64,000 nucleotides of DNA from Jeotgalicoccus halotolerans (GTDB lineage Bacteria > Bacillota > Bacilli > Staphylococcales > Salinicoccaceae). Below are positions 43,359 to 52,717 of the stretch, piece by piece (positions within the stretch are counted from its first letter, which is position 1; each line of letters starts with the position of its first letter). Where the stretch lies: NCBI RefSeq assembly GCF_003387165.1, contig NZ_QUMW01000001.1, positions 1-64,000 of the forward strand, written 5' to 3'. The translations under genes were made by a program, and so were the position numbers. The notes below the pieces were generated by a model. The model did no database searches. It saw only the letters and a program-made list of their open reading frames with translations, and was not told the origin of the DNA.

Positions 43359-44219
43359 CTATTTATCAAATTTAAGAATGCACTTTGCGACTTCTTCGCC
43401 GCTTTCTTCGAGCAGATAGTGGCCGCAGTTCTTCAGTTCATATCCTGTCACATTATTAAGCGACTGCTTCCATATTTCTTCAACAGGCAGCCCCGACAGA
43501 TTTCCTTTTTCCGCCCAAAGCAGCAGAGTGTCGATGTTTAATTTATCTTCTGTTTCAACCATTTCCTGATACTCGGGCAGATCAAATTTATATGAAGCTC
43601 TGTAATCACTTAACGCTGCTTTCACTGCGCCTGGCTTTTTCCAGTGTGAGAGATACTCATGCCACGAGCCATCTGAATTTAAGCGGTCGAATAAACCATC
43701 ACCGCGGCTGAGCAGGAATTTTAAATATTCTTCTTCCTTGCCTGAAATTAGTGTCTCCGGTAAATCGGGCACAACTTGAAATACCCAATGCCAATATTTC
43801 TTCGCAGCTTCTTCAGCGGATAAAGAATATACATATTCCATCGGCATAATTTCAATCAGAGCAAGACGGTTAATTAATTCTGGATAATCATAGGCCATTC
43901 TTCGTGCGACTCTTGCACCGCGGTCATGACCGACAACGTAAGCACTGGCAAGCTTCAGTTCAGCTAATATTCCTGCAATATCACTCGCCATAAGTTTATT
44001 TGTGTAATTTTCTATGCCCTCTGGTTTGTCTGAATCTCCATAGCCTCTGAGATCCACGGCAACAATTTTATAATGATTCTCCAAAGAAGGAATTACCTTT
44101 CGCCACGTAATCCAGCTTTCAGGGAAACCGTGCAGAAGCAAGCAGACTGGACCATTTTCAATGCCGCCTGTGACGTAATGCAGCTTAACACCATTAATAT
44201 TTGTGTAATGACTATCCAT
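43359..44219 (-). CDS. Alpha/beta hydrolase, epoxide hydrolase/haloacid dehalogenase type
   Basis: 286 residues, ATG after AAAAAGGAGAAAG. HGFPESW (31-37) is the oxyanion-hole motif, GHDRGARV (about 97-104) holds an aspartate nucleophile instead of serine, and GHYLLEESGEEVA carries the catalytic histidine. An aspartate nucleophile with HGxP and YRASYKFD cap points to fluoroacetate/haloalkane dehalogenase or epoxide hydrolase chemistry rather than esterase. Substrate unknown. It is monocistronic, divergent from the 44396 gene. Confidence 0.87.
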   Translation of the reverse strand: MDSHYTNINGVKLHYVTGGIENGPVCLLLHGFPESWITWRKVIPSLENHYKIVAVDLRGYGDSDKPEGIENYTNKLMASDIAGILAELKLASAYVVGHDRGARVARRMAYDYPELINRLALIEIMPMEYVYSLSAEEAAKKYWHWVFQVVPDLPETLISGKEEEYLKFLLSRGDGLFDRLNSDGSWHEYLSHWKKPGAVKAALSDYRASYKFDLPEYQEMVETEDKLNIDTLLLWAEKGNLSGLPVEEIWKQSLNNVTGYELKNCGHYLLEESGEEVAKCILKFDK

Positions 44220-44395
44220 TTTATCTTTCTCCTTTTTTTAAACTATTAAAAATTTCTCTTTAATAGATGTATACCCATTATCGTCCCGATGAAGTCTTCA
44301 CATGCGGTCGCAAACGAATACCCCAAGCTATTTATAGTTTCATAAAACATTCTAAATGATACAATAGCCGTAACATTATTTTAGGAGGCACACAG

Positions 44396-44803
44396 ATGGA
44401 ATCGATTACGTTAATGGAAGCTTATGCGATTGAAACTTTGAGAGGAAATGGCATCAGCAACGATAAAATTATTAAAAATATTAAAGCCAACGATCTTGAG
44501 GAATTCAAAGCTGTTAAAGAAAATATGGATTTTGACGCGCTTGTTGAGCTCGACAAAAATGCCGATTTCGAATCGATTGTAAACGACGGCTACAAAGTGA
44601 AGTTCCTTACTTTCAATGGTCTTAAGAATTTAATTAAAATGAAGTTCGGCAAATTTGCTGATGAAGATTACCAGGTCGATGAATTTGTCATCTCAGGACT
44701 TGAACTCGATGAAAACCAGCAGAAAGATTTAGAGAATATTCTGTCTGCAAACTGGACCTTAGAAAGTGAAGCTGGCGGCGTAACTGTTAAACCGGCAAAG
44801 TAA
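44396..44803 (+). CDS. Conserved hypothetical soluble protein
   Basis: 135 residues, ATG after TTAGGAGGCACAC. Acidic, helical N-terminus followed by an alpha/beta part (VKFLTFNGLKNLIKMKFG, DYQVDEFVISGLELDENQQKDLENIL). No membrane segment. It lies 23 bp before the MDR oxidoreductase gene and may share its transcript. I do not recognise the family. Confidence 0.7.
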   Translation: MESITLMEAYAIETLRGNGISNDKIIKNIKANDLEEFKAVKENMDFDALVELDKNADFESIVNDGYKVKFLTFNGLKNLIKMKFGKFADEDYQVDEFVISGLELDENQQKDLENILSANWTLESEAGGVTVKPAK

Positions 44804-44826
44804 ATCTTACGAGGAGGTTATTTTTA

Positions 44827-45816
44827 ATGAAAGCTTTATATCATGAAGGCGTACAGAGTCTTGAAGGTATTAAATTCGGTGAAGTGGAACAGGATAAATT
44901 GGGAGACGATGAGGTCATCGTTAAATTAAAAACAGCAGGATTAAATCACAGAGACTTATTTATCCCGAACAGGCACGGTGAAAACGATCCGCCGATTGTG
45001 CTTGGTTCCGACGGTGCAGGGGTTGTTGACCAGATTGGTGCTAACGTTAAGAACGTGGAAATTGGCGACGAAGTCATTATCAATCCGTCACTCGGCTGGG
45101 AGAAAAACAGCGCGGTGCCACCGGAAGATTTTGAAGTTACCGGCTTTCCGTTCAACGGCACCTTCGCAGAGTACATTACCATCCCTCGAGAAAATGCTGT
45201 CGCGAAGCCTGAACATTTAAATTGGGAAGAAGCGGGGGTGCTCGCCTTATCTGCGATGACTGCCTACCGCGCGATGTTTACGAGAGGACAGCTTAAAGCC
45301 GGACAGACAGTGCTGATTCCAGGTGCAACAGGCGGTGCAGGGACTTATCTTTTGCAGTTTGCTAAGGCTGCCGGGGCAACAGTCTATGTTACTTCGCGTT
45401 CAGAAGAAAAACGTCAAGAAGCGCTGAAACTCGGTGCTGATAAAGCGCTTGATTCTGAAGCGGACTGGGGTGAGCAGCTCGGCGGTGAAAAGGTCGATCT
45501 CGTTATTGAAAGTGTTGGTGCGGCAACGTTTAATCAGTCTCTGGACCAGCTGAAACGCGGCGGTACTTTGGTCGCTTTCGGTGCATCAGCAGGGGATACT
45601 GTGGACTTTGATCTGCGCAAGTTTTTCTATGGGCAGTTTAACTTACTCGGTTCAACAATGGCGAGTACTGAAGAGCTTCACGAAATGCTTGATTTTATCG
45701 AAAAACACAACATTAAACCGGTAATGGATAAGACATTTAAACTCGAAGAATACAAAGAGGCATTTGATCGTCTCGAAAATGCCGGCATGATGGGCAAGAT
45801 TGCTTTTACTTTATAA
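44827..45816 (+). CDS. Zinc-binding-type NAD(P)H quinone oxidoreductase (MDR)
   Basis: 329 residues, ATG after ACGAGGAGG. MDR fold without zinc-binding cysteines: LNHRDLF (43-49), VLGSDGAGVV, an NADPH-binding IPGATGGAGTYLLQFA (AxxGxxG) region, and VTSRSEEKRQEALKLGAD for the adenine ribose. KVDLVIESVGAATFNQSL is typical of YogA/alcohol-dehydrogenase-like quinone reductases. Probably reduces quinones or enones. Substrate not predictable. Confidence 0.9.
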   Translation: MKALYHEGVQSLEGIKFGEVEQDKLGDDEVIVKLKTAGLNHRDLFIPNRHGENDPPIVLGSDGAGVVDQIGANVKNVEIGDEVIINPSLGWEKNSAVPPEDFEVTGFPFNGTFAEYITIPRENAVAKPEHLNWEEAGVLALSAMTAYRAMFTRGQLKAGQTVLIPGATGGAGTYLLQFAKAAGATVYVTSRSEEKRQEALKLGADKALDSEADWGEQLGGEKVDLVIESVGAATFNQSLDQLKRGGTLVAFGASAGDTVDFDLRKFFYGQFNLLGSTMASTEELHEMLDFIEKHNIKPVMDKTFKLEEYKEAFDRLENAGMMGKIAFTL

Positions 45817-45908
45817 TTTTTAAATTATTCGAAAATTCTGCTTGCAAATTGTAAAAAGATAATTTATGCTTGTTTTGTGACAAAAATATGAACAGGAGGT
45901 AAGGCGTT

Positions 45909-45986
45909 ATGAAATTATTACAGCAAACTCAAAAAAATGCAATTTCACAAACAAATATCCGTACCTCTCTACTTTCACAACTATAA
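45909..45986 (+). CDS. Leader peptide of the BmrCD-like exporter
   Basis: ATG at 45909 with the strong site CAGGAGGTAAGGCG, 25 codons ending SLLSQL and TAA at 45984. It precedes a terminator and the two ABC genes, as BmrB precedes bmrCD in B. subtilis, where ribosome stalling on the leader prevents termination. Its 3' part contains CCTCTCT (45964-45970), one of two copies that can pair with GGAGAGG at 46017. The peptide itself is not expected to have another role. Supported by strong SD, position and pairing; translation not proven. Confidence 0.7.
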   Translation: MKLLQQTQKNAISQTNIRTSLLSQL

Positions 45987-46016
45987 ATTATTCTAAAATA
46001 AGATATATTTGAAAAT

Positions 46017-46084
46017 GGAGAGGCATGTCCTCTCTATTTTTATGCAATTTTTCAGCGTGCACATTAATAGTGCGCGCTTTTTTT
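46017..46084 (+). promoter_or_regulatory. Attenuator/terminator region before bmrCD-like genes
   Basis: GGAGAGG (46017-46023) can pair with CCTCTCT at 46029-46035 (followed by ATTTTTA) or with the same heptamer at 45964-45970 inside the leader frame, making exclusive structures. A second, strong hairpin, AGCGTGCAC/GTGCGCGCT (46054-46078), is followed by seven T residues. This is a ribosome-mediated attenuator by architecture. Confidence 0.7.
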
Positions 46085-46156
46085 GTGCTTTTTCTGAGAG
46101 GATAAACACCATCACAGCGAAATAATTCAAAGGGAAATTTGGGGGTAAAATGAATT

Positions 46157-47893
46157 ATGTTTAATTACATCAGGAAAATCAGCTGGTATATTCTCTCGAA
46201 CAAAAAACGTTATGCATTGATCGTCTTATTTTTGCTAATTGCGAACATCCTCGATATCATTCCGCCGCAGCTGATCGGCCGGACTATCGATTTAATCAAT
46301 AACGGTGAACTTACCAAGGAAATGACGCGCAATATTCTTCTGATTTTTGCAGGGGTAATTGTTGGAGCTTACATTGTCAGTTACTGGTGGGGCTACCTGC
46401 TCTTTGAAGGAGCAATTAAAATCGAATCTATCTTACGCAGCCGTCTAATGCGTAAATTTCTGCTGCTGTCGCCGAGTTTTTATGAAAAAAGCAAAACCGG
46501 CGATTTAATGGCAAAAGCAACGAACGATCTTCGGACAGTGAACATGGCAACAGGATTCGGCATTATTACACTGCTCGACTCAACGACCTTTTTACTGACA
46601 ATTGTTCTGGTCATGGGCTTTACGATCAGCTGGCAGCTGACATTTTTTGCGCTGCTGCCGCTGCCTCTGCTTGCAATTATTGAGTCCCGCCTCGGCAAGA
46701 TGATCAATAAGCGTCATAAATCTTCCCAGGAAGCTTTTGGGGTGATGAACGATGCGGTCCTGGAAGTGGTTGAAGGGGTCAGGCTGACCCGCAGTTACGT
46801 GCAGGAAGATGCTGAAAACAAAAGATTCCATAATTTGACTGAGAACTACTTAAAGAAATTTATGAAGGTGGAAAAACTCGACGCCTTCTTTCAGCCGCTG
46901 ACGATTATCGTCGTATCAGCAAGTATTGCGATATCGTTCAGCTACGGTGCAGTGCTCGTCAATAATGGTGTGATTACTGTCGGTGAGCTCATTACATTTA
47001 ACGTTTACTTAAACATGCTGATTTGGCCGATGTTTGCTCTCGGTATGCTGTTTAACATTATGGAACGCGGTAATGCATCCTACGACCGTATTCAAAATGT
47101 ACTCGACGAAACTGACGATTTGAAAGACTGCGGCAAGTATACAGTGCATGATACAAGCTTCAACTTTAACGAAGTGACTTTTAAATATCCGACAGGAAAC
47201 CGCAACAGCCTTGAGAACATTACACTCGAGCTGAACAAAGGCGAGACGCTCGGGATAGTCGGCAAAACGGGCAGCGGCAAGTCGACCTTTATCAAGCAGC
47301 TGTTAAAAATATATCCGGAAGGCACCGGAGATTTAATTATCGACGGTGTGAATATTTCACAGCTCGATCGCAAAAAATTGCGCGACAAGCTCGGCTATGT
47401 TTCCCAGGAAAACATTCTGTTTTCGCGCACTGTCAGAGAGAACATTATGTTTGGCAAACCGGATGCAACCGAAGAGGAAATGATGGAAGCTATCCGTTTG
47501 AGTGCTTTTGATGAAGATCTGAAGCGCATGCCGGAAGGACTCGATACGCTCGTCGGGGAAAAAGGAGTATCGTTAAGCGGCGGCCAGAAGCAGCGCATCT
47601 CAATTGCGAGGAGCCTGATCAGAAAACCGGATATTCTCATACTGGATGATGCCTTAAGTGCTGTCGATGCACGAACTGAACAGAGAATAATCGACCATAT
47701 TAAAAACGCCCGCGAAGGCAAAACGACGATTATTATCACACACCGTTTATCAGCAGTGCATCATGCCGATAAAATTATCGTGTTGGAAGACGGCAGGATT
47801 GTTGAATCAGGCACTCATAGAGAGCTGTCTGACGGCATCGGCTGGTATTCAAAACAGAACGATTATTTTCTTAAAGGAGGTGAGCCGGAATGA
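46157..47893 (+). CDS. bmrC: ABC exporter half-transporter, degenerate-site subunit (BmrC/YheI-like)
   Basis: 578 residues: six-helix exporter domain (about 1-310), then nucleotide-binding domain with Walker A GKTGSGKST (369-377), Q-loop, signature LSGGQKQR (473-480) and Walker B ILILDDALS in which Asp498 replaces the catalytic glutamate. Such a change marks the non-hydrolytic ATP site of heterodimeric multidrug exporters such as BmrCD, TM287/288 and LmrCD. The start is an ATG preceded by GGGGGT at some distance. The next gene overlaps by 4 bp, so the two subunits are made in equal amounts. Regulation by the upstream leader is likely. Confidence 0.88.
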   Translation: MFNYIRKISWYILSNKKRYALIVLFLLIANILDIIPPQLIGRTIDLINNGELTKEMTRNILLIFAGVIVGAYIVSYWWGYLLFEGAIKIESILRSRLMRKFLLLSPSFYEKSKTGDLMAKATNDLRTVNMATGFGIITLLDSTTFLLTIVLVMGFTISWQLTFFALLPLPLLAIIESRLGKMINKRHKSSQEAFGVMNDAVLEVVEGVRLTRSYVQEDAENKRFHNLTENYLKKFMKVEKLDAFFQPLTIIVVSASIAISFSYGAVLVNNGVITVGELITFNVYLNMLIWPMFALGMLFNIMERGNASYDRIQNVLDETDDLKDCGKYTVHDTSFNFNEVTFKYPTGNRNSLENITLELNKGETLGIVGKTGSGKSTFIKQLLKIYPEGTGDLIIDGVNISQLDRKKLRDKLGYVSQENILFSRTVRENIMFGKPDATEEEMMEAIRLSAFDEDLKRMPEGLDTLVGEKGVSLSGGQKQRISIARSLIRKPDILILDDALSAVDARTEQRIIDHIKNAREGKTTIIITHRLSAVHHADKIIVLEDGRIVESGTHRELSDGIGWYSKQNDYFLKGGEPE

Positions 47894-49620
47894 AGGAAAT
47901 GCTAAAACTGCTCCCTTATATTAAGCAGTACAAAGGAATGTTCACAGGCGGCATACTTTTAATGATTTGCATGGTCGGCTTTGAACTCGCCGGTCCGCTA
48001 ATTGCAGCGGCGATTATCGATAACCATATTAAACTCGGTGAAGGGAACATTTTAATACGCCCGATTTTATATTTAGTTGCCTTATTTTTAACGATAAAAA
48101 TGATGCATGCGGTTGCGAGCTACTATGCTCAGATTATTTTAATTTCAGCCGGAACAAGAGCTGTCCAAAAAATGCGGCTCGATGTATTTAAACACGTGCA
48201 GCAGCTGCCGATACGGTATTTTGATAATCTGCCGGCAGGTAAAGTCGTTGCAAGAATTACAAATGATACAGAATCGATCCTGCAGCTGTTTGCTTCGGTC
48301 ATTCCGATGTTTATAGTGAGTATTTTAACTATCTTCAGTATTACGGCGATTGTTTTTTATGTCCACTTCTGGACGGGTGTTGTCATGCTCCTGTTCATTC
48401 CGGTCATTATTATCTGGAGTGTATTGTATAAGAAATATTCCAATGAAAATAATCATATTAAACGGGAAAGAAACAGCGATATGAACGCGATGATTAACGA
48501 ATCGATTAACGGCATGCCGATTATTCAAGTTTTTAACCGTGAAGAACAGATCAGAAGCGAGTTCGAAAAAATTAACGATGAGTATTACGACAGTGCGAGC
48601 GGACTTGTCAAACTGGAAAGCCTGTCTGGAGAAAACCTGGCAAACTCTATCCGTTCGCTGGTCTTTGCTATACTCGTATATATTTTTGCAAGCACCTTTC
48701 TCGGAGACACCGGGGCGCTCACGGTCGGTCTGATGTACCTGCTTGTCGACTATATTACCCGCTTCTTTAATCCGCTGTTTAATATTATCGGCCAGCTGAG
48801 TATTTTTGAGCAGGCGCGTGTAGCGGCAAATAAAGTCTTTGAAATGCTGGAGAGTGAGCCTGAGAAGAAAGAAGGTCATCTGCTGCAGGAGTTCACCGGC
48901 AAGATTTCATTTCGTAATGTGAATTTTTCATATGATGGCAAAAGAGATGTCTTAAAAAATATTAATATCGACGCGGCCGAAGGTGAAACTGTGGCTCTGG
49001 TCGGTCATACCGGCTCGGGTAAAAGTTCGATTATTAATCTTTTAATGCGGTTCTACGACCCGAACGAAGGTGCGATTTACTTCGATGAGTCCGATACGAA
49101 GCAAATCGATAAACAAAGTTTAAGGCAGTTTATGTCGATCGTGCTGCAGGATCCATTTATATACAGCGGAACACTGCTCTATAACGTCAGGCTGAACAAT
49201 GAAAATATATCGGAAGAGGAAATAATTAAAGCCCTTGAAGATGTCGGGGCGGGGGCGCTTATGACGCGTCTTCCTGACGGTGTTCATTCCGAACTCACAG
49301 AGCGGGGCGCGACGCTTTCTTTAGGTGAAAGACAGCTGATTTCATTTGCCCGGGCACTCGCCTTTAATCCAAAAGTGCTCGTGCTGGATGAGGCGACGAG
49401 CAATATCGATTCTGAAACAGAACAGCTGATTCAGTATGCCATGGATGTTGTGTCAAAAGACCGCACGACCTTTATCATTGCGCACAGGCTGTCGACAATA
49501 CAGCATGCGGATCAGATTATACTCTTAGAAAACGGTGAAATTAAAGAGCAGGGCAATCATCAGGAATTAATAGCGTTAGGACAAAACTACAGCAGAATGT
49601 ATGCAATGCAGATGGGATGA
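47890..49620 (+). CDS. bmrD: ABC exporter half-transporter, catalytic subunit (BmrD/YheH-like)
   Basis: 576 residues with the same six-helix plus NBD layout: Walker A GHTGSGKSS (372-380), signature LSLGERQ (476-482, replacing LSGGQ) and a complete Walker B VLVLDEATS with catalytic Glu501. The canonical Walker B here and the aberrant signature match the complementary defects of the first subunit, so one consensus and one degenerate ATP site form in the dimer. Overlaps bmrC by 4 bp with a GGAGGTGAG site. Predicted to export drugs or lipid-like compounds. The ASCH gene overlaps its 3' end. Confidence 0.9.
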   Translation: MKEMLKLLPYIKQYKGMFTGGILLMICMVGFELAGPLIAAAIIDNHIKLGEGNILIRPILYLVALFLTIKMMHAVASYYAQIILISAGTRAVQKMRLDVFKHVQQLPIRYFDNLPAGKVVARITNDTESILQLFASVIPMFIVSILTIFSITAIVFYVHFWTGVVMLLFIPVIIIWSVLYKKYSNENNHIKRERNSDMNAMINESINGMPIIQVFNREEQIRSEFEKINDEYYDSASGLVKLESLSGENLANSIRSLVFAILVYIFASTFLGDTGALTVGLMYLLVDYITRFFNPLFNIIGQLSIFEQARVAANKVFEMLESEPEKKEGHLLQEFTGKISFRNVNFSYDGKRDVLKNINIDAAEGETVALVGHTGSGKSSIINLLMRFYDPNEGAIYFDESDTKQIDKQSLRQFMSIVLQDPFIYSGTLLYNVRLNNENISEEEIIKALEDVGAGALMTRLPDGVHSELTERGATLSLGERQLISFARALAFNPKVLVLDEATSNIDSETEQLIQYAMDVVSKDRTTFIIAHRLSTIQHADQIILLENGEIKEQGNHQELIALGQNYSRMYAMQMG

Positions 49621-49625
49621 TAATA

Positions 49626-50066
49626 ATGACAGAAGAACAATACTGGAAACAGTTTATAGGAAAACATCCGGAATACAAAGATAAAAGCTATACGGCCTGG
49701 CAGTTCGGAGCCGATCCGGACATGCTTGCAGAACTCGTCATTTCAGGAAAGAAGACTTTAACATGCAGCAGCTTAAAAGAGTACGAGTTAGAGAATGAGA
49801 GTCTCCCTGAAGCTGGAGAATTAAGTATCATACTTGGTAGAGATGATACTCCGAAATGTATTATCGAATGTATGAAAGTGTATACAATTGTTTTTAAAGA
49901 TGCTGATGAAGAACTCGCTTATAAAGAAGGCGAGGGCGACCGGTCTTTATCGTATTGGAGACAGGCACATCTTGATTTCTTTGGCTGGCTCTATCCTGAA
50001 ATGGGTCTCGAATTTAACGAGGACGAAAAAATTGTCGTTGAAGAGTTTAAATGTCTATACGTGTAA
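49626..50066 (+). CDS. ASCH domain protein (YqfB/MuxA-like)
   Basis: 146 residues; I chose the third in-frame start ATG at 49626. ASCH fold: WQFGADPDMLAELVISGKKTLTCSS (about 20-45) with the conserved G-K-K-T, followed by EAGELSIILGRDDTPKCIIE and the C-terminal DRSLSYWRQAHLDFF segment. ASCH proteins bind RNA or hydrolyse modified nucleosides such as N4-acetylcytidine. It overlaps the end of the exporter gene and so may share its transcript. Confidence 0.85.
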   Translation: MTEEQYWKQFIGKHPEYKDKSYTAWQFGADPDMLAELVISGKKTLTCSSLKEYELENESLPEAGELSIILGRDDTPKCIIECMKVYTIVFKDADEELAYKEGEGDRSLSYWRQAHLDFFGWLYPEMGLEFNEDEKIVVEEFKCLYV

Positions 50067-50173
50067 GGATATAGCTAAAAGTTATAACTGACCATGAATT
50101 TAAACGGTAATGCTATTGCGGCGAACCCGTGCTACTATACAATTATATTAACGAAATGAAGGAGTGGTCAGCT

Positions 50174-51298
50174 ATGTCACCAGTAGCAGTAAAAACAGCA
50201 CCTTTTAAATTTGATAATGTCGGAAGTTTTTTACGTCCCGCTAAATTAAAAGCAGCACGCGAGGAGTTTAAAAATGGCAGCATTTCACAGGATGAACTGA
50301 CTTCAGTTGAAAACGAAGCGATTAAAGAATTAGTTCAAAAGCAGAAAGATATCGGCTTACAGGCAATTACCGATGGAGAGTTCCGCCGTTCGTGGTGGCA
50401 TCTCGATTTCTTCTGGGGACTTAACGGCGTTGAAAAATCTGATGTTGAGAATGGCTACAACTTTGTTGATGTCGAAACGAGAGCTGAAACTGCCCGCCTG
50501 ACAGGAAAAATCAGCGGAGAGAATCATCCTTTTATCGAACATTTTAAATTTGTTAATCAGTTGGCAGATGGAGACGTTATTGCACGCCAGACGATTCCGG
50601 CACCTGCACAGTTTTTAGCAGAGCTCGTCCGTCCTGAAAATAAAGCGGCGACGGATGCAATTTATCCGGATGAAGGAGAGCTGCTTCAGGATATCGCATC
50701 TGCTTACCAGACATTCATTAAAGAATTACATGAAGCGGGCTGTACGAATCTGCAGCTGGATGATTGTACGTGGGGCATGATTGTAGATGAGGAATTCTGG
50801 AAGAGTATGAATGACGAATTTACTGTTGAATCATTAAGTGAGAAATACGTTGAGCTGAATAATAGTGCAATCTCAGGGAAACCCGAAGGACTGACAATTA
50901 CTACACACGTCTGCCGGGGCAACTACCGTTCAACCTGGGCATCATCAGGTGCATATGACAAAGTGTCGGATGAGCTCTTCGGCAAAGAAAATGTTGCAGG
51001 CTATTATCTCGAGTTTGATACAGAACGTGCCGGCGGCTTTGAATCGCTTAGCAAAGTGAGCGGCGACAAACAGGTTGTGCTTGGGCTGATTTCATCGAAA
51101 GTGCCTGAACTTGAAGATAAAGAAGATATTAAGGCGCGCATCGAAGAAGCGGCGAAGTACATCGATAAAGACAGATTGTGTCTCAGTCCGCAATGCGGAT
51201 TTGCTTCAACTGAAGAAGGGAATAATCTGACTGAAGAAGAGCAGTGGGCAAAACTTCAGCTGGTAAAAGAAATCTCCGACGAAGTTTGGGGAGCTTAA
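50174..51298 (+). CDS. yxjG: Cobalamin-independent methionine synthase-like protein (YxjG/YxjH type)
   Basis: 374 residues from the ATG after GAAGGAGTGG (an upstream in-frame ATG has no site). MetE C-terminal (vitamin-B12-independent) fold: VGSFLRP, ITDGEFRRSWWHLDFFWGLNG, LQLDDCTWG, THVCRGN (zinc histidine and cysteine) and LSPQCGFAS with the second cysteine. Proteins of this type in B. subtilis form methionine from a methyl donor using a simpler substrate than the triglutamate. No S-box riboswitch could be fitted in the 107-bp leader. Ends at a strong terminator. Confidence 0.9.
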   Translation: MSPVAVKTAPFKFDNVGSFLRPAKLKAAREEFKNGSISQDELTSVENEAIKELVQKQKDIGLQAITDGEFRRSWWHLDFFWGLNGVEKSDVENGYNFVDVETRAETARLTGKISGENHPFIEHFKFVNQLADGDVIARQTIPAPAQFLAELVRPENKAATDAIYPDEGELLQDIASAYQTFIKELHEAGCTNLQLDDCTWGMIVDEEFWKSMNDEFTVESLSEKYVELNNSAISGKPEGLTITTHVCRGNYRSTWASSGAYDKVSDELFGKENVAGYYLEFDTERAGGFESLSKVSGDKQVVLGLISSKVPELEDKEDIKARIEEAAKYIDKDRLCLSPQCGFASTEEGNNLTEEEQWAKLQLVKEISDEVWGA

Positions 51299-51302
51299 AG
51301 TG

Positions 51303-51347
51303 AAAACGCTGTACGGAGCATATCACAACTCCGTACAGCGTTTTTTT
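51303..51347. terminator. Strong terminator between yxjG and codA
   Basis: AAAACGCTGTACGGAG and its exact complement form a 16-bp stem with a 10-base loop and seven T residues. It serves both convergent genes. Confidence 0.9.
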
Positions 51348-52593
51348 ATTTGTTCAGAAAATCGACTTCGATTTCATTTTTGCGGGCTTCACGTTTGAAT
51401 AAGTAGTCGCCGTTTCTAACCGAAGTGAGGACTTCTGCACGTTCGCGTACTGCTTCGTAAGCATCAGCCGCATCCAGCACGATAAAGTTCGCTGAATTGC
51501 CTGCCTTGATGCCGTAATCTTCTATGTTCATCACCTTCGCACCATTCGCCGTAATCAGATCGAGTGCTTTATTAATTTCATCGATATGCGTGTAATGTGC
51601 CAGATGAATACCGTTATCCAAAATGTTCATCATATTGCCGTTGCCGAGCGGGTACCAGTAATCCGCAATAGAGTCCTGGGCAAAAGCAACGTTATTGCCG
51701 TTCTCAAGCAGTTCTTTAACGCGCGTTAAACCGCGCCGTTTCGGATAAACATCTCCGCGACCCTCCAGGTGCGCGTTCTCTGTCGGGCAGGAAATAAAGC
51801 TGATTTTAGACTCTTTAAATAAGCCCATCATCTTGTTTGCGTAACTTGCTTCAACGGCACCGAAACTCGTCGTATGGCTCGCTGTTGTTTTCTTGCCGTA
51901 ATCTTTTTCCATCACGAGCGCGTTCAGCACTTCTAAGAAGCGGCTGTTCGGATCATCATTTTCGTCACAGTGAATATCAATCATGACATCGAACTCGAGC
52001 GCGAGATCTACAATCTGTTTTAAAGACTCCACACCGTGCTCGTAGGAAATTTCAAAATGCGGAATGCCGCCGACAACATCGGCGCCCATTTCAAGTGCTT
52101 TTCTGACCAGGTTCCCTGCGCCTTTATATCTGAAAAATCCTTCCTGCGGGAAAGCAACTAATTGCAGCGTCACAATATCTTTTAATTCTTCACGCAATTT
52201 AAGCAGGGTTTTCATGCCAGTTAAATTTGGATCCGTCACATCGACATGTGTACGAATGTACTGCACACCGTGGCTCACTTCTTTTTGAATTCCTTTTAAG
52301 GCACTCTCGCGTACTTTATCTTCAGTTAAATCCTTTTTGTTATCGCTCCAGCGCTGGATTCCTTCAAATAGAGTGCCGGATACGTTGGCGTTGCCCTCCC
52401 CGAGACCTGAGAAAATATAATCCAGGTGAAGATGCGGATCAACATAAGGCGGGAGCACAAGTTTACCCTCGAGATCGATAACTTCATCAGCATCTCCGAG
52501 ATTGCTGCCGACTGCTTTAAAATGTTTATCTCCAACTAAAATTTCAGTTGAATCCGGATCACCATAAATCGTTGCGTTGATAAACTTCTTCAT
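51346..52593 (-). CDS. codA: Cytosine deaminase (CodA-type amidohydrolase)
   Basis: 415 residues, ATG after AAGGAG. Metal residues in DPHLHLDY (H54, H56), the second histidine group HCDENDD and SHTTSF, and the aspartate in AQDSIADYWYPLGNGNMM. RTHVDV and GGIPHFE are CodA/isocytosine deaminase-type signatures. It would deaminate cytosine to uracil for salvage (some relatives use other cyclic amidines). No permease (codB) is adjacent. The upstream region carries the 51-bp repeat array. Confidence 0.9.
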   Translation of the reverse strand: MKKFINATIYGDPDSTEILVGDKHFKAVGSNLGDADEVIDLEGKLVLPPYVDPHLHLDYIFSGLGEGNANVSGTLFEGIQRWSDNKKDLTEDKVRESALKGIQKEVSHGVQYIRTHVDVTDPNLTGMKTLLKLREELKDIVTLQLVAFPQEGFFRYKGAGNLVRKALEMGADVVGGIPHFEISYEHGVESLKQIVDLALEFDVMIDIHCDENDDPNSRFLEVLNALVMEKDYGKKTTASHTTSFGAVEASYANKMMGLFKESKISFISCPTENAHLEGRGDVYPKRRGLTRVKELLENGNNVAFAQDSIADYWYPLGNGNMMNILDNGIHLAHYTHIDEINKALDLITANGAKVMNIEDYGIKAGNSANFIVLDAADAYEAVRERAEVLTSVRNGDYLFKREARKNEIEVDFLNK

Positions 52594-52717
52594 GTGTAAA
52601 ACTCCTTACTGATAATGAATGATAAGATACATTTCAATTATAGCAAAAATGGGGAGAAACAGACGGTTTGAGGATGCAGGAAGGAGGGGATGAGCAGGGT
52701 CATGCTTTTAGTGGCGA

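Noticed and set aside
50067-50173. S-box (SAM) riboswitch before the methionine synthase-like gene
   Set aside because: The leader is about 107 bp and I could not fit the S-box core helices or a terminator; B. subtilis relatives do have one, so its absence is noted only.
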